From Nonomuraea sp. NEAU-A123 (GTDB lineage Bacteria; Actinomycetota; Actinomycetes; Streptosporangiales; Streptosporangiaceae): DNA of 64,000 bases. A program made the translations under genes and the position numbers. The stretch covers positions 434,001 to 498,000 of the forward strand of contig NZ_JAHFZZ010000004.1 of assembly GCF_018603905.1 (NCBI RefSeq). Reading direction: 5' to 3'. Below, piece by piece: positions 9,830-17,516 of this stretch; the stretch's first letter is position 1; the number at the start of each line of letters is the position of its first letter. The notes beneath the pieces were generated by a model. The model was not told the origin of the DNA. It saw nothing but the letters and a program-made list of their open reading frames with translations, and did not search any database.

Positions 9830-9871
9830 TGGCGCTTCCTCCCGGCCCTGAAGGACCGGGTCTCCGCGCCA
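9830..9871. repeat. Two-level hairpin at the tnpB-distal edge (likely IS end or stray omega-RNA scaffold)
   Basis: Outer arms TGGCGC/GCGCCA and inner arms CCCGG/CCGGG (extended by CC-TGAA-GG) form an interrupted stem. On the tnpB strand the loop reads CTTCAG, a sequence shape common at IS605/IS1341 ends. It lies upstream of tnpB and 9 bp before the hemerythrin start, so it probably marks the left edge of the insertion. Confidence 0.55.
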
Positions 9872-9879
9872 CCATTCAG

Positions 9880-10386
9880 ATGAACCCGCCCTCCGAACCG
9901 GACGGCCGCCTGACGGCGTTCGGCAACCAGTTGATCGAGGCGCACCTCTGGCTCCGCGAGGAGCTGGCCCGGCTGCGCGAGGAAGTGCACGCCCACCCCG
10001 ACGCGCACACCCGTCCCGAGCGGACGTGGGAGCTGCGGGCCCACTGCCTGACGTTCTGCTCGGCCGTGACCAAGCACCACAGCGGTGAGGACGAGGGGGC
10101 CTTCCCCGCTCTGGCGGAGCAGTTCCCCGAGCTGCGTCCCGTACTGGACGAGCTGGCCCGTGACCACCGGCAGGTGGCCGACATCATGCGCGCGTTGCAG
10201 GAGCTGCTCGGCGACCTGGACGCGGATCCCGAACGGGTGCGGGCCGAGCTGGACGGTCTGGCCGCCCTGCTGGAGTCCCACTTCGTCTATGAGGAGAAGC
10301 GGCTCGTCTCGGCGCTCAACGCGCTGGACGCCCCGCGCTGGCGCGCGTCGGTGCCCGCCTTCCTCAGCCGGACGCCCTTGGCATAG
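9880..10386 (+). CDS. Hemerythrin HHE-domain protein
   Basis: A 168-residue all-helical protein with the spaced metal-ligand pattern of hemerythrin-like domains: H in LIEAHLWLREE, H/E in TKHHSGEDEGAF, H in LARDHRQV, and HFVYEEKRL near the C-terminus. Such proteins bind a di-iron centre and are proposed to sense or store O2, NO or iron in the cytoplasm. The ATG at 9880 is chosen because upstream in-frame codons run through the hairpin of the neighbouring IS end. The insertion has probably replaced the original promoter region. Confidence 0.85.
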   Translation: MNPPSEPDGRLTAFGNQLIEAHLWLREELARLREEVHAHPDAHTRPERTWELRAHCLTFCSAVTKHHSGEDEGAFPALAEQFPELRPVLDELARDHRQVADIMRALQELLGDLDADPERVRAELDGLAALLESHFVYEEKRLVSALNALDAPRWRASVPAFLSRTPLA

Positions 10387-10407
10387 TTTCGCGGCCCTGC
10401 GGGGCTT

Positions 10408-11118
10408 TTATCTGAAGCGTTCGATCGTGACGGGAATCAGGCCCTGCCCGCGGATCGCCTGCCGGTGGTGATGGAGCAGCGCCCCGACGGCGGACTCCGG
10501 GCCGGTCCCCATACGTACGGTCACATCGAGGCACCAGGCAATCCCCGGCCCGATCCGCCGCAACTCCCAGGTGAAGCCGTGACCCGCGGCGGTCGCCGTC
10601 GCCGTGCCGACCACGCGGGCCAGGGGAGCCGCGGGGTCGTCGGCCGGCTCCAGTCTCAGGGCCGACCGCACGTTCGCCAGGCCGCGCCCACTGAGTTCCC
10701 CGGCGAACAGGACGCGGTAGAGGCGCGATCCCGTCGCGCCCAGGTCAAGTGGGGCGGCGGCCGGCAACGGCTGGCGTTCGCCGAACAGGGTGCGGATCTC
10801 CGCCTCTGTCGGCAGCTCGCCCCCGCCGCCCGCCTTGTAAGCGCCGCCGGCGTCGTGACGGCTCACCGCGATCACCCGCGAACGCAGCAGGGCGTCGGCA
10901 CGGATGTCACGGCTCGATGCGGACGAACCGCCCCAGACACCGGTCGCCGCCGGCCATTCGACACTGTCGATACCGGCCGCGGTGTAGTCGTCGCAGAGCA
11001 CGAACTCCTCGACCAGGACCCCCAGAGGCGGCGCCCCACGGTCCCTGTCGGCTGGCGTGGCGAAGATCAGGTAGTAGTCCAGCGAGATGTCGTCCCCCTG
11101 CGCGCTACCCGACCTCAT
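10408..11118 (-). CDS. Hypothetical protein, 236 residues
   Basis: I do not recognise this family. It starts at ATG 11118 behind a good ribosome site (GGAGGATCAC). No signal peptide or membrane segment is visible. The sequence alternates beta-like stretches (YYLIFATPADRDRG, LVEEFVLCDDYTAAG) with a moderately charged C-terminal part that includes a HHHRQAIRGQ segment. It is convergent with the hemerythrin gene; a short GCCC/GGGC hairpin followed by T residues lies between them. Codon use is like its neighbours, so it is probably a real, lineage-restricted gene. Confidence 0.65.
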   Translation of the reverse strand: MRSGSAQGDDISLDYYLIFATPADRDRGAPPLGVLVEEFVLCDDYTAAGIDSVEWPAATGVWGGSSASSRDIRADALLRSRVIAVSRHDAGGAYKAGGGGELPTEAEIRTLFGERQPLPAAAPLDLGATGSRLYRVLFAGELSGRGLANVRSALRLEPADDPAAPLARVVGTATATAAGHGFTWELRRIGPGIAWCLDVTVRMGTGPESAVGALLHHHRQAIRGQGLIPVTIERFR

Positions 11119-11195
11119 GTGATCCTCCGAGCGTAGGTGTCACCAGATCTCTTAGAGCTGTCCGCGCCCGCCCTCGGGGGCCGACACGAAATCGC

Positions 11196-11708
11196 CTAGC
11201 CGACACGAACCCGAGGGCCCAGCGTCCAGTTCTGGTTCGTGCTGGCCGGGTCGCAGCGCGAGCCGAAGACCTGGCCCTTGTCGTTGCTGTTCAGGCAGGT
11301 CTCCGGCGATACGTTCTTCCACTTGATCAGGAGCCGGTCGCCGTAGTTGGTCTTGATCGTGGAGAAGGTGAACCGCTGGTGCTTGAGATCGGCCCCGCAT
11401 CGGCGTACGAGCACGAGCGGGCCTTTGGGCGCACCGATGCACAGCTTGCCCCCGAAGTCGGCGCTGGCGAGTTGGGAGCGGGCAGTGCGATTCCATAAGT
11501 AGCCCTGGAAACCGGGCTGGCATTCCCAGGTCCGCGCGATGTTGCCCATCCGCCGCGTCGAGGTGTCGCCGCCGATGGTGAGGCACATACCGGTGGAGAC
11601 GTTCTTGATCACGTATCCCCTGTCCGCGAGTGCGGGCGCGGTCGGTGTCAGGGTGGCCAGGACGGTTGCCCCAAGGGCCACGGTTGCGATCTTTGCCGGT
11701 CTTCTCAT
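11196..11708 (-). CDS. Secreted ricin-B-like (beta-trefoil) lectin domain protein
   Basis: A 170-residue precursor with a Sec signal peptide (basic MRRPAK, hydrophobic core, cleavage after PALA near residue 28). The mature ~140 residues show the beta-trefoil pattern: VSTGMCLTIGG, a second repeat with LCIGA, a third with ETCLNS, and a terminal NQNW (QxW-like). Six cysteines could form disulphides. Most such proteins bind glycans outside the cell; no catalytic domain is attached here. The specific sugar cannot be predicted. Confidence 0.75.
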   Translation of the reverse strand: MRRPAKIATVALGATVLATLTPTAPALADRGYVIKNVSTGMCLTIGGDTSTRRMGNIARTWECQPGFQGYLWNRTARSQLASADFGGKLCIGAPKGPLVLVRRCGADLKHQRFTFSTIKTNYGDRLLIKWKNVSPETCLNSNDKGQVFGSRCDPASTNQNWTLGPRVRVG

Positions 11709-11841
11709 GGGTCGGCATGCTATCCAGGTGACGAGCCCGTCGGACCTGCTTATCCCACGCTTTCAGGGTCACCTCAGGTAAGGGCCGGGTGGTGAGGAAC
11801 CTCCCGGCCACCCCCATCGCGGCTGGTTCGGCCTGAGCTGT

Positions 11842-12027
11842 CTATTTGATCGAGTTGATGAATTCTTGGTAAACGGTGTCGGAGACGATCATGGGGTGGA
11901 CATGCGGGTTCTTGCTGTCGCGTATGGCTACCCGGCCGCCCCGCAAGCGGGCGATTTCGACGCAAGAGCCGTTGTTGCTGCACCGGCTCGATCGCTGCCA
12001 GGCCGCCGTCAGTAGGTCCTTTTCCAT
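11842..12027 (-). CDS. DUF397 small protein
   Basis: A 61-residue protein with the DUF397 signature: AAWQRSS near the start, NNGSCVEIARL, then VAIRDSKNP. DUF397 proteins are encoded beside Scr1-type XRE regulators in many actinomycetes and are thought to act as their partners, in an arrangement often likened to antitoxin/toxin or anti-activator pairs. The ATG at 12027 has an AGGGG ribosome site 8 bp upstream; a GTG at 12036 is the alternative. It lies directly downstream of the XRE gene on the same strand. Confidence 0.88.
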   Translation of the reverse strand: MEKDLLTAAWQRSSRCSNNGSCVEIARLRGGRVAIRDSKNPHVHPMIVSDTVYQEFINSIK

Positions 12028-12038
12028 TATGCACACCC

Positions 12039-12938
12039 CTATTTTGAATGGTTGTTTTCCTGCGCCATCGCAGGTATCCAGCGTTGTTGGTCGTGGCGCA
12101 CTATCAAGTCGCGAGTGCGTTCAGGTGTCAGTGCGTGCTCTGCCAGATTTTCAAAAGTTCGTTGAAATTGATAGATGTAAGTGTCATCTGTGCTGATCGT
12201 CCCGCTGCCTACGTTGTCCACATAGAGCAGACGTTGCTCGACCTCCTCGCCAGGGGAAAGTTTGATGAGCATAAAAGAGCCGTCCATGATCTCTCGGTCG
12301 GCGTCGAGCGGCAGAACGCGCAGGGTTACGTTGGGCAGCTCGGATATTTCGAGTAATCTGGCCAGTTGCGCGTGCATCACCGTAGCGTCGCCGATGCGTC
12401 GCAACAAGACGGACTCATCGACGATGGAATCAAGCCGAAGAGGGTGATCGGAGGTGTTCAGCCGAACCTGGCGACGCATGCGGAGGGCTACTCGTTCGTC
12501 GAGCTCGCGGGGCGTTAGAGCGGGTTCGACCTTTTTCCATGCGTTCAACAGGCTTCGCGCATAGCTCTCAGTCTGGAATAAGCCTGGAACTACTCGTATT
12601 TCCCAATCCTCGATCAGGTCGGCGACCGCTTCGAAATCCAGATACTGATGAAAGTCATTGGGCGGAGTCGAGGAGGTGCGCCACCATGGATGTGCGGAAG
12701 ACTGCTCGAGCAGCGTCATCAGTCGTTGACGATCGGCGGCGGTGGCCCGGTACAGGTCCAGCAGGATGTCGAGATCTTCGGTCGAAATACCGATGCGCGC
12801 GTTTTCGATCCGACTGACCTTGGATGTGGACCATCCCAAACGCGCCTTGAGGTCTTCCCCTGTCAGAAAGGCACTCTCGCGCATCCGACGGAGCTCGGCA
12901 GCCAGCATCCGGCGTTGGATCGACGGAGAGCTAGGCAA
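12039..12938 (-). CDS. XRE-family regulator with DUF5753 (Scr1-like)
   Basis: A 299-residue protein: helix-turn-helix in residues ~10-70 (FLTGEDLKARLGWSTSKVSRIE), followed by the DUF5753 region (VVPGLFQTESYARSLL near residue 115, then MRRQVRL and HAQLARLLEI). These regulators are multi-copy in Streptomyces and relatives and influence morphogenesis and antibiotic production. The downstream DUF397 gene is its usual partner. GC content is slightly below neighbours. A 20-bp palindrome about 80 bp upstream is a natural binding candidate. Confidence 0.9.
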   Translation of the reverse strand: MPSSPSIQRRMLAAELRRMRESAFLTGEDLKARLGWSTSKVSRIENARIGISTEDLDILLDLYRATAADRQRLMTLLEQSSAHPWWRTSSTPPNDFHQYLDFEAVADLIEDWEIRVVPGLFQTESYARSLLNAWKKVEPALTPRELDERVALRMRRQVRLNTSDHPLRLDSIVDESVLLRRIGDATVMHAQLARLLEISELPNVTLRVLPLDADREIMDGSFMLIKLSPGEEVEQRLLYVDNVGSGTISTDDTYIYQFQRTFENLAEHALTPERTRDLIVRHDQQRWIPAMAQENNHSK

Positions 12939-13019
12939 GGTTCTGCTCCGCAGAGTTGCGAAAGCCCAGCGAGCGTCCGGTCATGGTTGACCTTCTCCCA
13001 GACGTAAGAGAAGCATCTC

Positions 13020-13039
13020 TGCATGCAACCTTGCATGCA
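13020..13039. promoter_or_regulatory. 20-bp palindrome between XRE gene and divergent membrane-protein gene
   Basis: TGCATGCA-ACCT-TGCATGCA: two identical 8-bp palindromes with a 4-bp centre, in the divergent promoter region. It is likely an operator for the XRE regulator and could control both directions. Confidence 0.55.
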
Positions 13040-13172
13040 CGCTTAGCGTAGCTCATTCTGGCGGTAGGAGGCAGGATGACTCGCGCGAGATCGCGATGGC
13101 CCAGCCGTCCCGTCTCCCAACTCAGGGCTCTAGTGGGGGAGCTTGGACCGGACTGAGATCAGGCAGGGTCGG

Positions 13173-13559
13173 ATGGCAGCAAACGGTGACGAAACACCTG
13201 CCGAGAACGACTGCCCGGTACCTCGCAGGCCTCGCGGAAGGACGCTCTACAGCACGATCGGCGGTGGGGCGGCGGCGACGGCGATCTTCTTCGGCGGTGC
13301 GCTGCCTATTACGCTCCTGGTCATAGGCGTGGTGCTGATCGCCGTTCTGGGAATAGTGGCGTTCGCATTGCTTGGCAGGGGAGACGAACGGACTCCATTT
13401 GAGCGGCTGATGTTCTTGCTCGGTCTGTTATTTGGCGATCCTTCGGGCATGGTGCTCGATATGCAGCGAACCGGCCAAGCTCGACAGGACATTCACGCAG
13501 ACAAGGGTCGGGCGTCCCTTTCGGCGGTAGAAGCTCCGACCAAGAATGAGGCATCCTGA
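13173..13559 (+). CDS. Small membrane protein of unknown function
   Basis: A 128-residue protein that I do not recognise. Residues ~30-70 are strongly hydrophobic (GGALPITLLVIGVVLIAVLGIV) and form one or two membrane helices; the N-terminus is hydrophilic and the C-terminus charged. It is divergent from the XRE/DUF397 pair across the palindromic site, so co-regulation is plausible. An in-frame TTG at 13143 would add ten residues; the ATG is preferred. Confidence 0.6.
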   Translation: MAANGDETPAENDCPVPRRPRGRTLYSTIGGGAAATAIFFGGALPITLLVIGVVLIAVLGIVAFALLGRGDERTPFERLMFLLGLLFGDPSGMVLDMQRTGQARQDIHADKGRASLSAVEAPTKNEAS

Positions 13560-13567
13560 CCGGGCTT

Positions 13568-14194
13568 TCAGAGCCACCCCATGCGCTGTGCCGTACGGAT
13601 GGCTTCGAGTCGGTTCTGGGCGTTGAGCTTGGTCATCGCGCTGGACAGGTAGTTGCGTACGGTCCCCTCGGTGAGGTGCAGTTCGGCTGCGATCCGGGCG
13701 ATCGTCGCGCCGTCGCCGGCCAGCCGCAGGGCGTCTCGTTCGCGGCCGGTCAGGGGGCTGTCTCCGGCGGCCATCGCCGCCGCGGCCAGTTCGGCGTCCA
13801 GGTAGCGGCCGCCCGATTGGACCTTGCGGATGGCCATGGCCAGTTCCTCGGCGGAGGCGTCCTTGCCGAGGAAGCCGCTCACCCCGGCCGCCATCGCCCG
13901 GCGCAGGTAGCCGGGTCGTCCCAGGCTGGTCAGGATGACGATCTTGCACAGGGAGCTGATCTGCTCCGCCGCGCTCAGTCCGTCCATGCCGGGCATCTCG
14001 ATGTCGAGTACGGCCACGTCGGGGCGGTGTTCGACGACGGCGGCCAGCACCTCGTCGCCGCGGCCGACCTGGGCGATCACCTCGATGCCCGCCTCCAGGT
14101 CGAGCAGGGCCGCGATGGCACCGCGGACCAGGTGCTCGTCGTCGGCCAGCAGAACGCGGGTCGTCCCCCCTGGAGCGGGTACGCGCGTCGTCAT
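13568..14194 (-). CDS. NarL/FixJ-family response regulator (DesR-like)
   Basis: A 208-residue regulator. Receiver domain: LLADDEHLVR (acidic pocket), phospho-acceptor Asp64 in VAVLDIEMPG, and Lys in FLGKDAS. LuxR-type helix-turn-helix at ~145-205 (LTGRERDALRLAGDG, IARIAAELHLTEGTVRNYLSSAMTKL). The start overlaps the stop of the upstream kinase by ATGA. It is the output of the three-gene operon with two kinases; the DesK/DesR family in Bacillus responds to membrane state. Confidence 0.93.
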   Translation of the reverse strand: MTTRVPAPGGTTRVLLADDEHLVRGAIAALLDLEAGIEVIAQVGRGDEVLAAVVEHRPDVAVLDIEMPGMDGLSAAEQISSLCKIVILTSLGRPGYLRRAMAAGVSGFLGKDASAEELAMAIRKVQSGGRYLDAELAAAAMAAGDSPLTGRERDALRLAGDGATIARIAAELHLTEGTVRNYLSSAMTKLNAQNRLEAIRTAQRMGWL

Positions 14195-15309
14195 GCCGGC
14201 ACCGCCGCCCGCAGCAGGTACGCGCCGTCACCCGTGCACGCCGCGGACAGCGTGCCGCCCGCGGCGCTGACCCGTTGCGACAGGCCGCCGAGCCCGTCCG
14301 GCGCGTGGTCGTTCACCGGCCCGTCGACCCCGTCGTTGGACATCTCCAGCACCCCATCCTCGATCGTGATCGTGCAATGCCCGGCCTTGCTGTGCTTGAG
14401 CACGTTGGTCGCGCCTTCGCGGACCACGGTGGCCAGCAGCGTGCGGGTCTCGGCGGTCAGCGCGGCCGTGTTCGCGCGGACGGCGCACCGTACGTCCGCC
14501 GCCTCCAGGACCGCCCGCACGCTGGCCAGGACCTCGTCGAGGTCCAGGGCCCGATAGCTCTGTACGGTGGAGCGCACCTCGCGCAGCGTCTTCCTGGCCA
14601 GGTCGCGTACCTCGAACATCTCGCCCGCCGCCGCCGAGGGATCGTCGCGCAGCGTCCGCGCGGCGGCCCCGGCCCCGGCCGAGATGTCGGCGAGGCTCTG
14701 GCCGAGCAGGTCGTTCAGGTCGCGGGCGAAGCGCAGCCGTTCCTCCGACACCGCGAGCATGGCCCTGGCCTCCTGGCCCTCGTAGGCGTCCTTGGCCACG
14801 TGCCACAGCCACAGGTTCGCCATGACGCCGCCGGTCACGATGCCGGTGGTGACGATCTGGAGCACGAGGACCTCGATCAGGAACCCGGCGGCCAGCGTGA
14901 CGTACACGTTGATGACGACGATCGACCCGATGGACAGGATGAGGGTGGTACGCCTGCGGACGTAAGGGGCGAGCATCGCCAGCCCCACCGGGATCACCCA
15001 GATCATCGGGAGGGCGGCCAGGAGCAGCGTGATGATCCCGGCGACCACGAGGATCGCGGTCGGCCGCCGCCCGCCCCTGACGGCGATCCTGAACGGGCGG
15101 GTGGCCAGCACGAGCAGGATGAGGAGGAGGATGGCCGCCCCGATCGCGAGAGCCTCGGGGAAGCCCTCCTGCCAGAGGGCATACAGCTCGAAGAACCCGA
15201 ACACGGCGAGCAGGTGGGCGATGTCGGTGGAGTAGACGATCACCCATCGCACCTTGTCGAGCCGGCTCGCCCGCCTGAGACGGCCGCGCCACGGGGTGGT
15301 CCGCCTCAT
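14191..15309 (-). CDS. DesK-like sensor kinase with His-to-Asn change at the phosphorylation site (probable pseudokinase)
   Basis: A 372-residue membrane protein with six to seven hydrophobic segments in residues ~20-165, a HisKA_3 region, and an intact-looking HATPase (REGATNVLKHS N-box, NDGVDG). The phospho-acceptor motif reads ARDLNDLLGQS: codon AAC (14713-14715) gives Asn199 where the tandem neighbour has His199 in ARDLHDLLGHS. The ATP-binding part is conserved, so it may act by heterodimerising with the active kinase or as a phosphatase or sensor. ATGA overlaps couple it to both neighbours. The loss of His is direct; the role is inference. Confidence 0.88.
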   Translation of the reverse strand: MRRTTPWRGRLRRASRLDKVRWVIVYSTDIAHLLAVFGFFELYALWQEGFPEALAIGAAILLLILLVLATRPFRIAVRGGRRPTAILVVAGIITLLLAALPMIWVIPVGLAMLAPYVRRRTTLILSIGSIVVINVYVTLAAGFLIEVLVLQIVTTGIVTGGVMANLWLWHVAKDAYEGQEARAMLAVSEERLRFARDLNDLLGQSLADISAGAGAAARTLRDDPSAAAGEMFEVRDLARKTLREVRSTVQSYRALDLDEVLASVRAVLEAADVRCAVRANTAALTAETRTLLATVVREGATNVLKHSKAGHCTITIEDGVLEMSNDGVDGPVNDHAPDGLGGLSQRVSAAGGTLSAACTGDGAYLLRAAVPA

Positions 15310-16421
15310 GCGGGCACCGCCGCTCGCAGCAGGAACTCGCCCGCCGGCGTGGGAGCCGCCGCGAACGAGCCGCCCGCGGCCGTCATGCGCTCGGCCAACC
15401 CGTGCAGCCCGCTCCCGGCCCCGGCTGCGGGCCCGCGCACGCCGTCGTTGCGCATCTCCAGTACGCCACCGTCGATGACGATCGCGCAGCGCGTGGCCTT
15501 GCTGTGCTTGAGCACGTTGGTGGCGCCTTCGCGGACCGCCCAGGCGAGCAGCGTGCGGGCGGCGGGGGACAGGTCGTCGGCCCTGGCCTCGATGACGCAC
15601 CGAGCGCCCGCCGCCTCCAGCGCGACGCGTACCCCGGCGAGTTCTTCGTCCAGGTCGAGCAGCCGGTAGCCGTCCACGGCCACCTGCACCTCGGCCAGCG
15701 ACTCCGCGGCCAGGCGGCCCACGTCGGCCATCTCGGCCGCGGCCTTGCCTTCGTCAAGAGTGGCCAGCTTGGCGGCCAGCTCGCTCTTCAGCGTGATGAC
15801 GGACAGGCTGTGGCCGAGCAGGTCGTGCAGGTCGCGGGCGAAGCGTAACCGCTCGTTCGCCACGGCCAGCGTGGCCCTGGCCTCCCGGCCGTCGTACGCC
15901 TCCCTGATCGTCCACCAGACCCAGCGCCAGAGCAGCATGGTGGCGGGCAGCAGCACGGCGGACAGAGTCAAGGTGATCAGGGTGGACAGCCACGGCTGGC
16001 CGTTCACCGCCGACATGTAGACGGTGATCAGCGCGACCAGCCCGGCGCCCACGCAGGCCGTCGCCCGGAGCGGCAGGTAGAGGGCGAGGACTGAGAGCCA
16101 GAAGGTCCCGATCGTCTCCCACGACCCGGAGCCGGCGCCGGCGTGCGGCACGAGCGCCACCGCGGCCACGGAGAACAGCCCGCTCGCGGCCAGCTTCGCC
16201 GTGGGACGGGGCCGGTCGCTGAAGGAGTCCCGCAGAATGAGGGGGGCGAACGCCAGCGAAGCGAGCAGGCAGACCTCGGCGGCCACCGCGTGCGGCACGG
16301 AGATCCGCTGCTCCCGGACCGCGGCGACGACGAGCATCGAGAGGGCGATGCCCAGCAGCGCGATCGTGAGGTCCATCCAGTAGAGGAGGATCTTCTTCGC
16401 CGTCTCCGGACGGGTCGCCAT
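15306..16421 (-). CDS. DesK-like sensor histidine kinase (intact phospho-acceptor)
   Basis: A 371-residue kinase, first gene of the operon. Hydrophobic segments in residues ~13-165, then HisKA_3 with ARDLHDLLGHSLSVITLK (His199) and a HATPase domain (REGATNVLKHS, NDGVRG, SGLHGLAERM). Organisation and length match the downstream copy almost exactly, including position of residue 199, which indicates tandem duplication. ATG at 16421 is preceded by a GAGGG ribosome site. It should phosphorylate the downstream DesR-like regulator. Confidence 0.93.
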   Translation of the reverse strand: MATRPETAKKILLYWMDLTIALLGIALSMLVVAAVREQRISVPHAVAAEVCLLASLAFAPLILRDSFSDRPRPTAKLAASGLFSVAAVALVPHAGAGSGSWETIGTFWLSVLALYLPLRATACVGAGLVALITVYMSAVNGQPWLSTLITLTLSAVLLPATMLLWRWVWWTIREAYDGREARATLAVANERLRFARDLHDLLGHSLSVITLKSELAAKLATLDEGKAAAEMADVGRLAAESLAEVQVAVDGYRLLDLDEELAGVRVALEAAGARCVIEARADDLSPAARTLLAWAVREGATNVLKHSKATRCAIVIDGGVLEMRNDGVRGPAAGAGSGLHGLAERMTAAGGSFAAAPTPAGEFLLRAAVPA

Positions 16422-16556
16422 CTCACCCCTCCCTCGCCGATAAAAGCCACGTTGCTCACAAAATCCTATGGCCGTCGTGGGGGCGGCGCGGGTGTGGCGG
16501 GGGCATTCTCCAGGTGTCGTCCCATGTGTGGTGGTACGTGAGCGGATAATGGCCTT

Positions 16557-17471
16557 ATGAAGTTGCGGATCTTCACCGAGCCCCAGCAGGGTGCCACCTA
16601 CGATGACCTGCTCGCCGTCGCCCAGGCCACGGAACGGCTGGGCTTCGACGCGTTCTTCCGGTCCGACCATTACCTGCGTATCGGGGAGGGCGACCCGGGC
16701 CCCGGTTCGACCGACGCCTGGCTCACGCTGGCCGCGCTGGCCAGGGAGACCTCCCGGATCAGGCTGGGCACGCTGGTGAGCCCGGCCACGTTCCGGCTGC
16801 CGGGACCGCTGGCCATCAGCGTCGCGCAGGTGGACCAGATGAGCGGCGGCCGGGTCGAGCTGGGCCTCGGCACCGGCTGGTTCGACCAGGAGCACACCGC
16901 GTACGGCATCCCGTTCCCGCCGGTGGGCGAGCGGTTCGGCCGGTTCGAGGAGCAGCTGGAGATCATCCAGGGGCTCTGGACGGCGGAGAAGTCCTACTCC
17001 TTCGAGGGCAGGTACTACCGTCTCGTCGACTCGCCCGCGCTGCCCAAGCCGGTCCAGCGCCCGCACCCGCCGATCATCATCGGCGGCACCGGTGCCAAGC
17101 GCACGCCCCGGCTGGTGGCCGCCTTCGCCGACGAGTACAACGTGCCGTTCAGGACCCTGTCCGACACGGGCGCGGCCTATGACCGGGTGCGGGAGGCGAC
17201 GGCGGAGACCGGCCGTAGCGTGATCCTTTCGGCGGCGCAGACCGTCTGCGTCGGCCGCGACCAGGCCGAGCTCGAACGGCGCGCCGCCGCCATCGGCCAG
17301 GACCTGACCGCGCTGCGGGAAGGCGGTCTCGCGGGAACTCCGGCGGAGGTGCTCGACAAGATCGGCCGGTTCGGCGAGCTCGGTGCCGAGCGCTTCTACC
17401 TCCAGGTCATGGACCTGTCCGACCTCGAACACCTGGAGCTGATCGCCGCCGAGGTGCTGCCGCACGTCTGA
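16557..17471 (+). CDS. LLM-class F420-dependent oxidoreductase
   Basis: A 304-residue luciferase-like monooxygenase-fold protein. Recognisable segments: GFDAFFRSDHY near residue 30, RIRLGTLVSPATFRLPG near 78, GGRVELGLGTGWFDQEH near 105 and PHPPIIIGGTGAKRTPRL near 175, all typical of the F420-binding subgroup (Rv-type alpha family). Such enzymes use reduced F420 for hydride transfers; substrate unknown. Divergent from the kinase operon, start ATG at 16557. Confidence 0.9.
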   Translation: MKLRIFTEPQQGATYDDLLAVAQATERLGFDAFFRSDHYLRIGEGDPGPGSTDAWLTLAALARETSRIRLGTLVSPATFRLPGPLAISVAQVDQMSGGRVELGLGTGWFDQEHTAYGIPFPPVGERFGRFEEQLEIIQGLWTAEKSYSFEGRYYRLVDSPALPKPVQRPHPPIIIGGTGAKRTPRLVAAFADEYNVPFRTLSDTGAAYDRVREATAETGRSVILSAAQTVCVGRDQAELERRAAAIGQDLTALREGGLAGTPAEVLDKIGRFGELGAERFYLQVMDLSDLEHLELIAAEVLPHV

Positions 17472-17516
17472 CATATCCGTTGGCGCCCCTAAGTCGGACT
17501 GCGGCACACTTGCCCC

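Noticed and set aside
9829..9879. Extension of the hemerythrin start to 9829
   Set aside because: The extra codons read through the hairpin of the insertion element and add no conserved residues.
10425..10445. ATCAGGCCCTGC resembling the 53-bp repeat
   Set aside because: Only 12 bases match and they encode the C-terminus of the 236-residue protein; likely chance.
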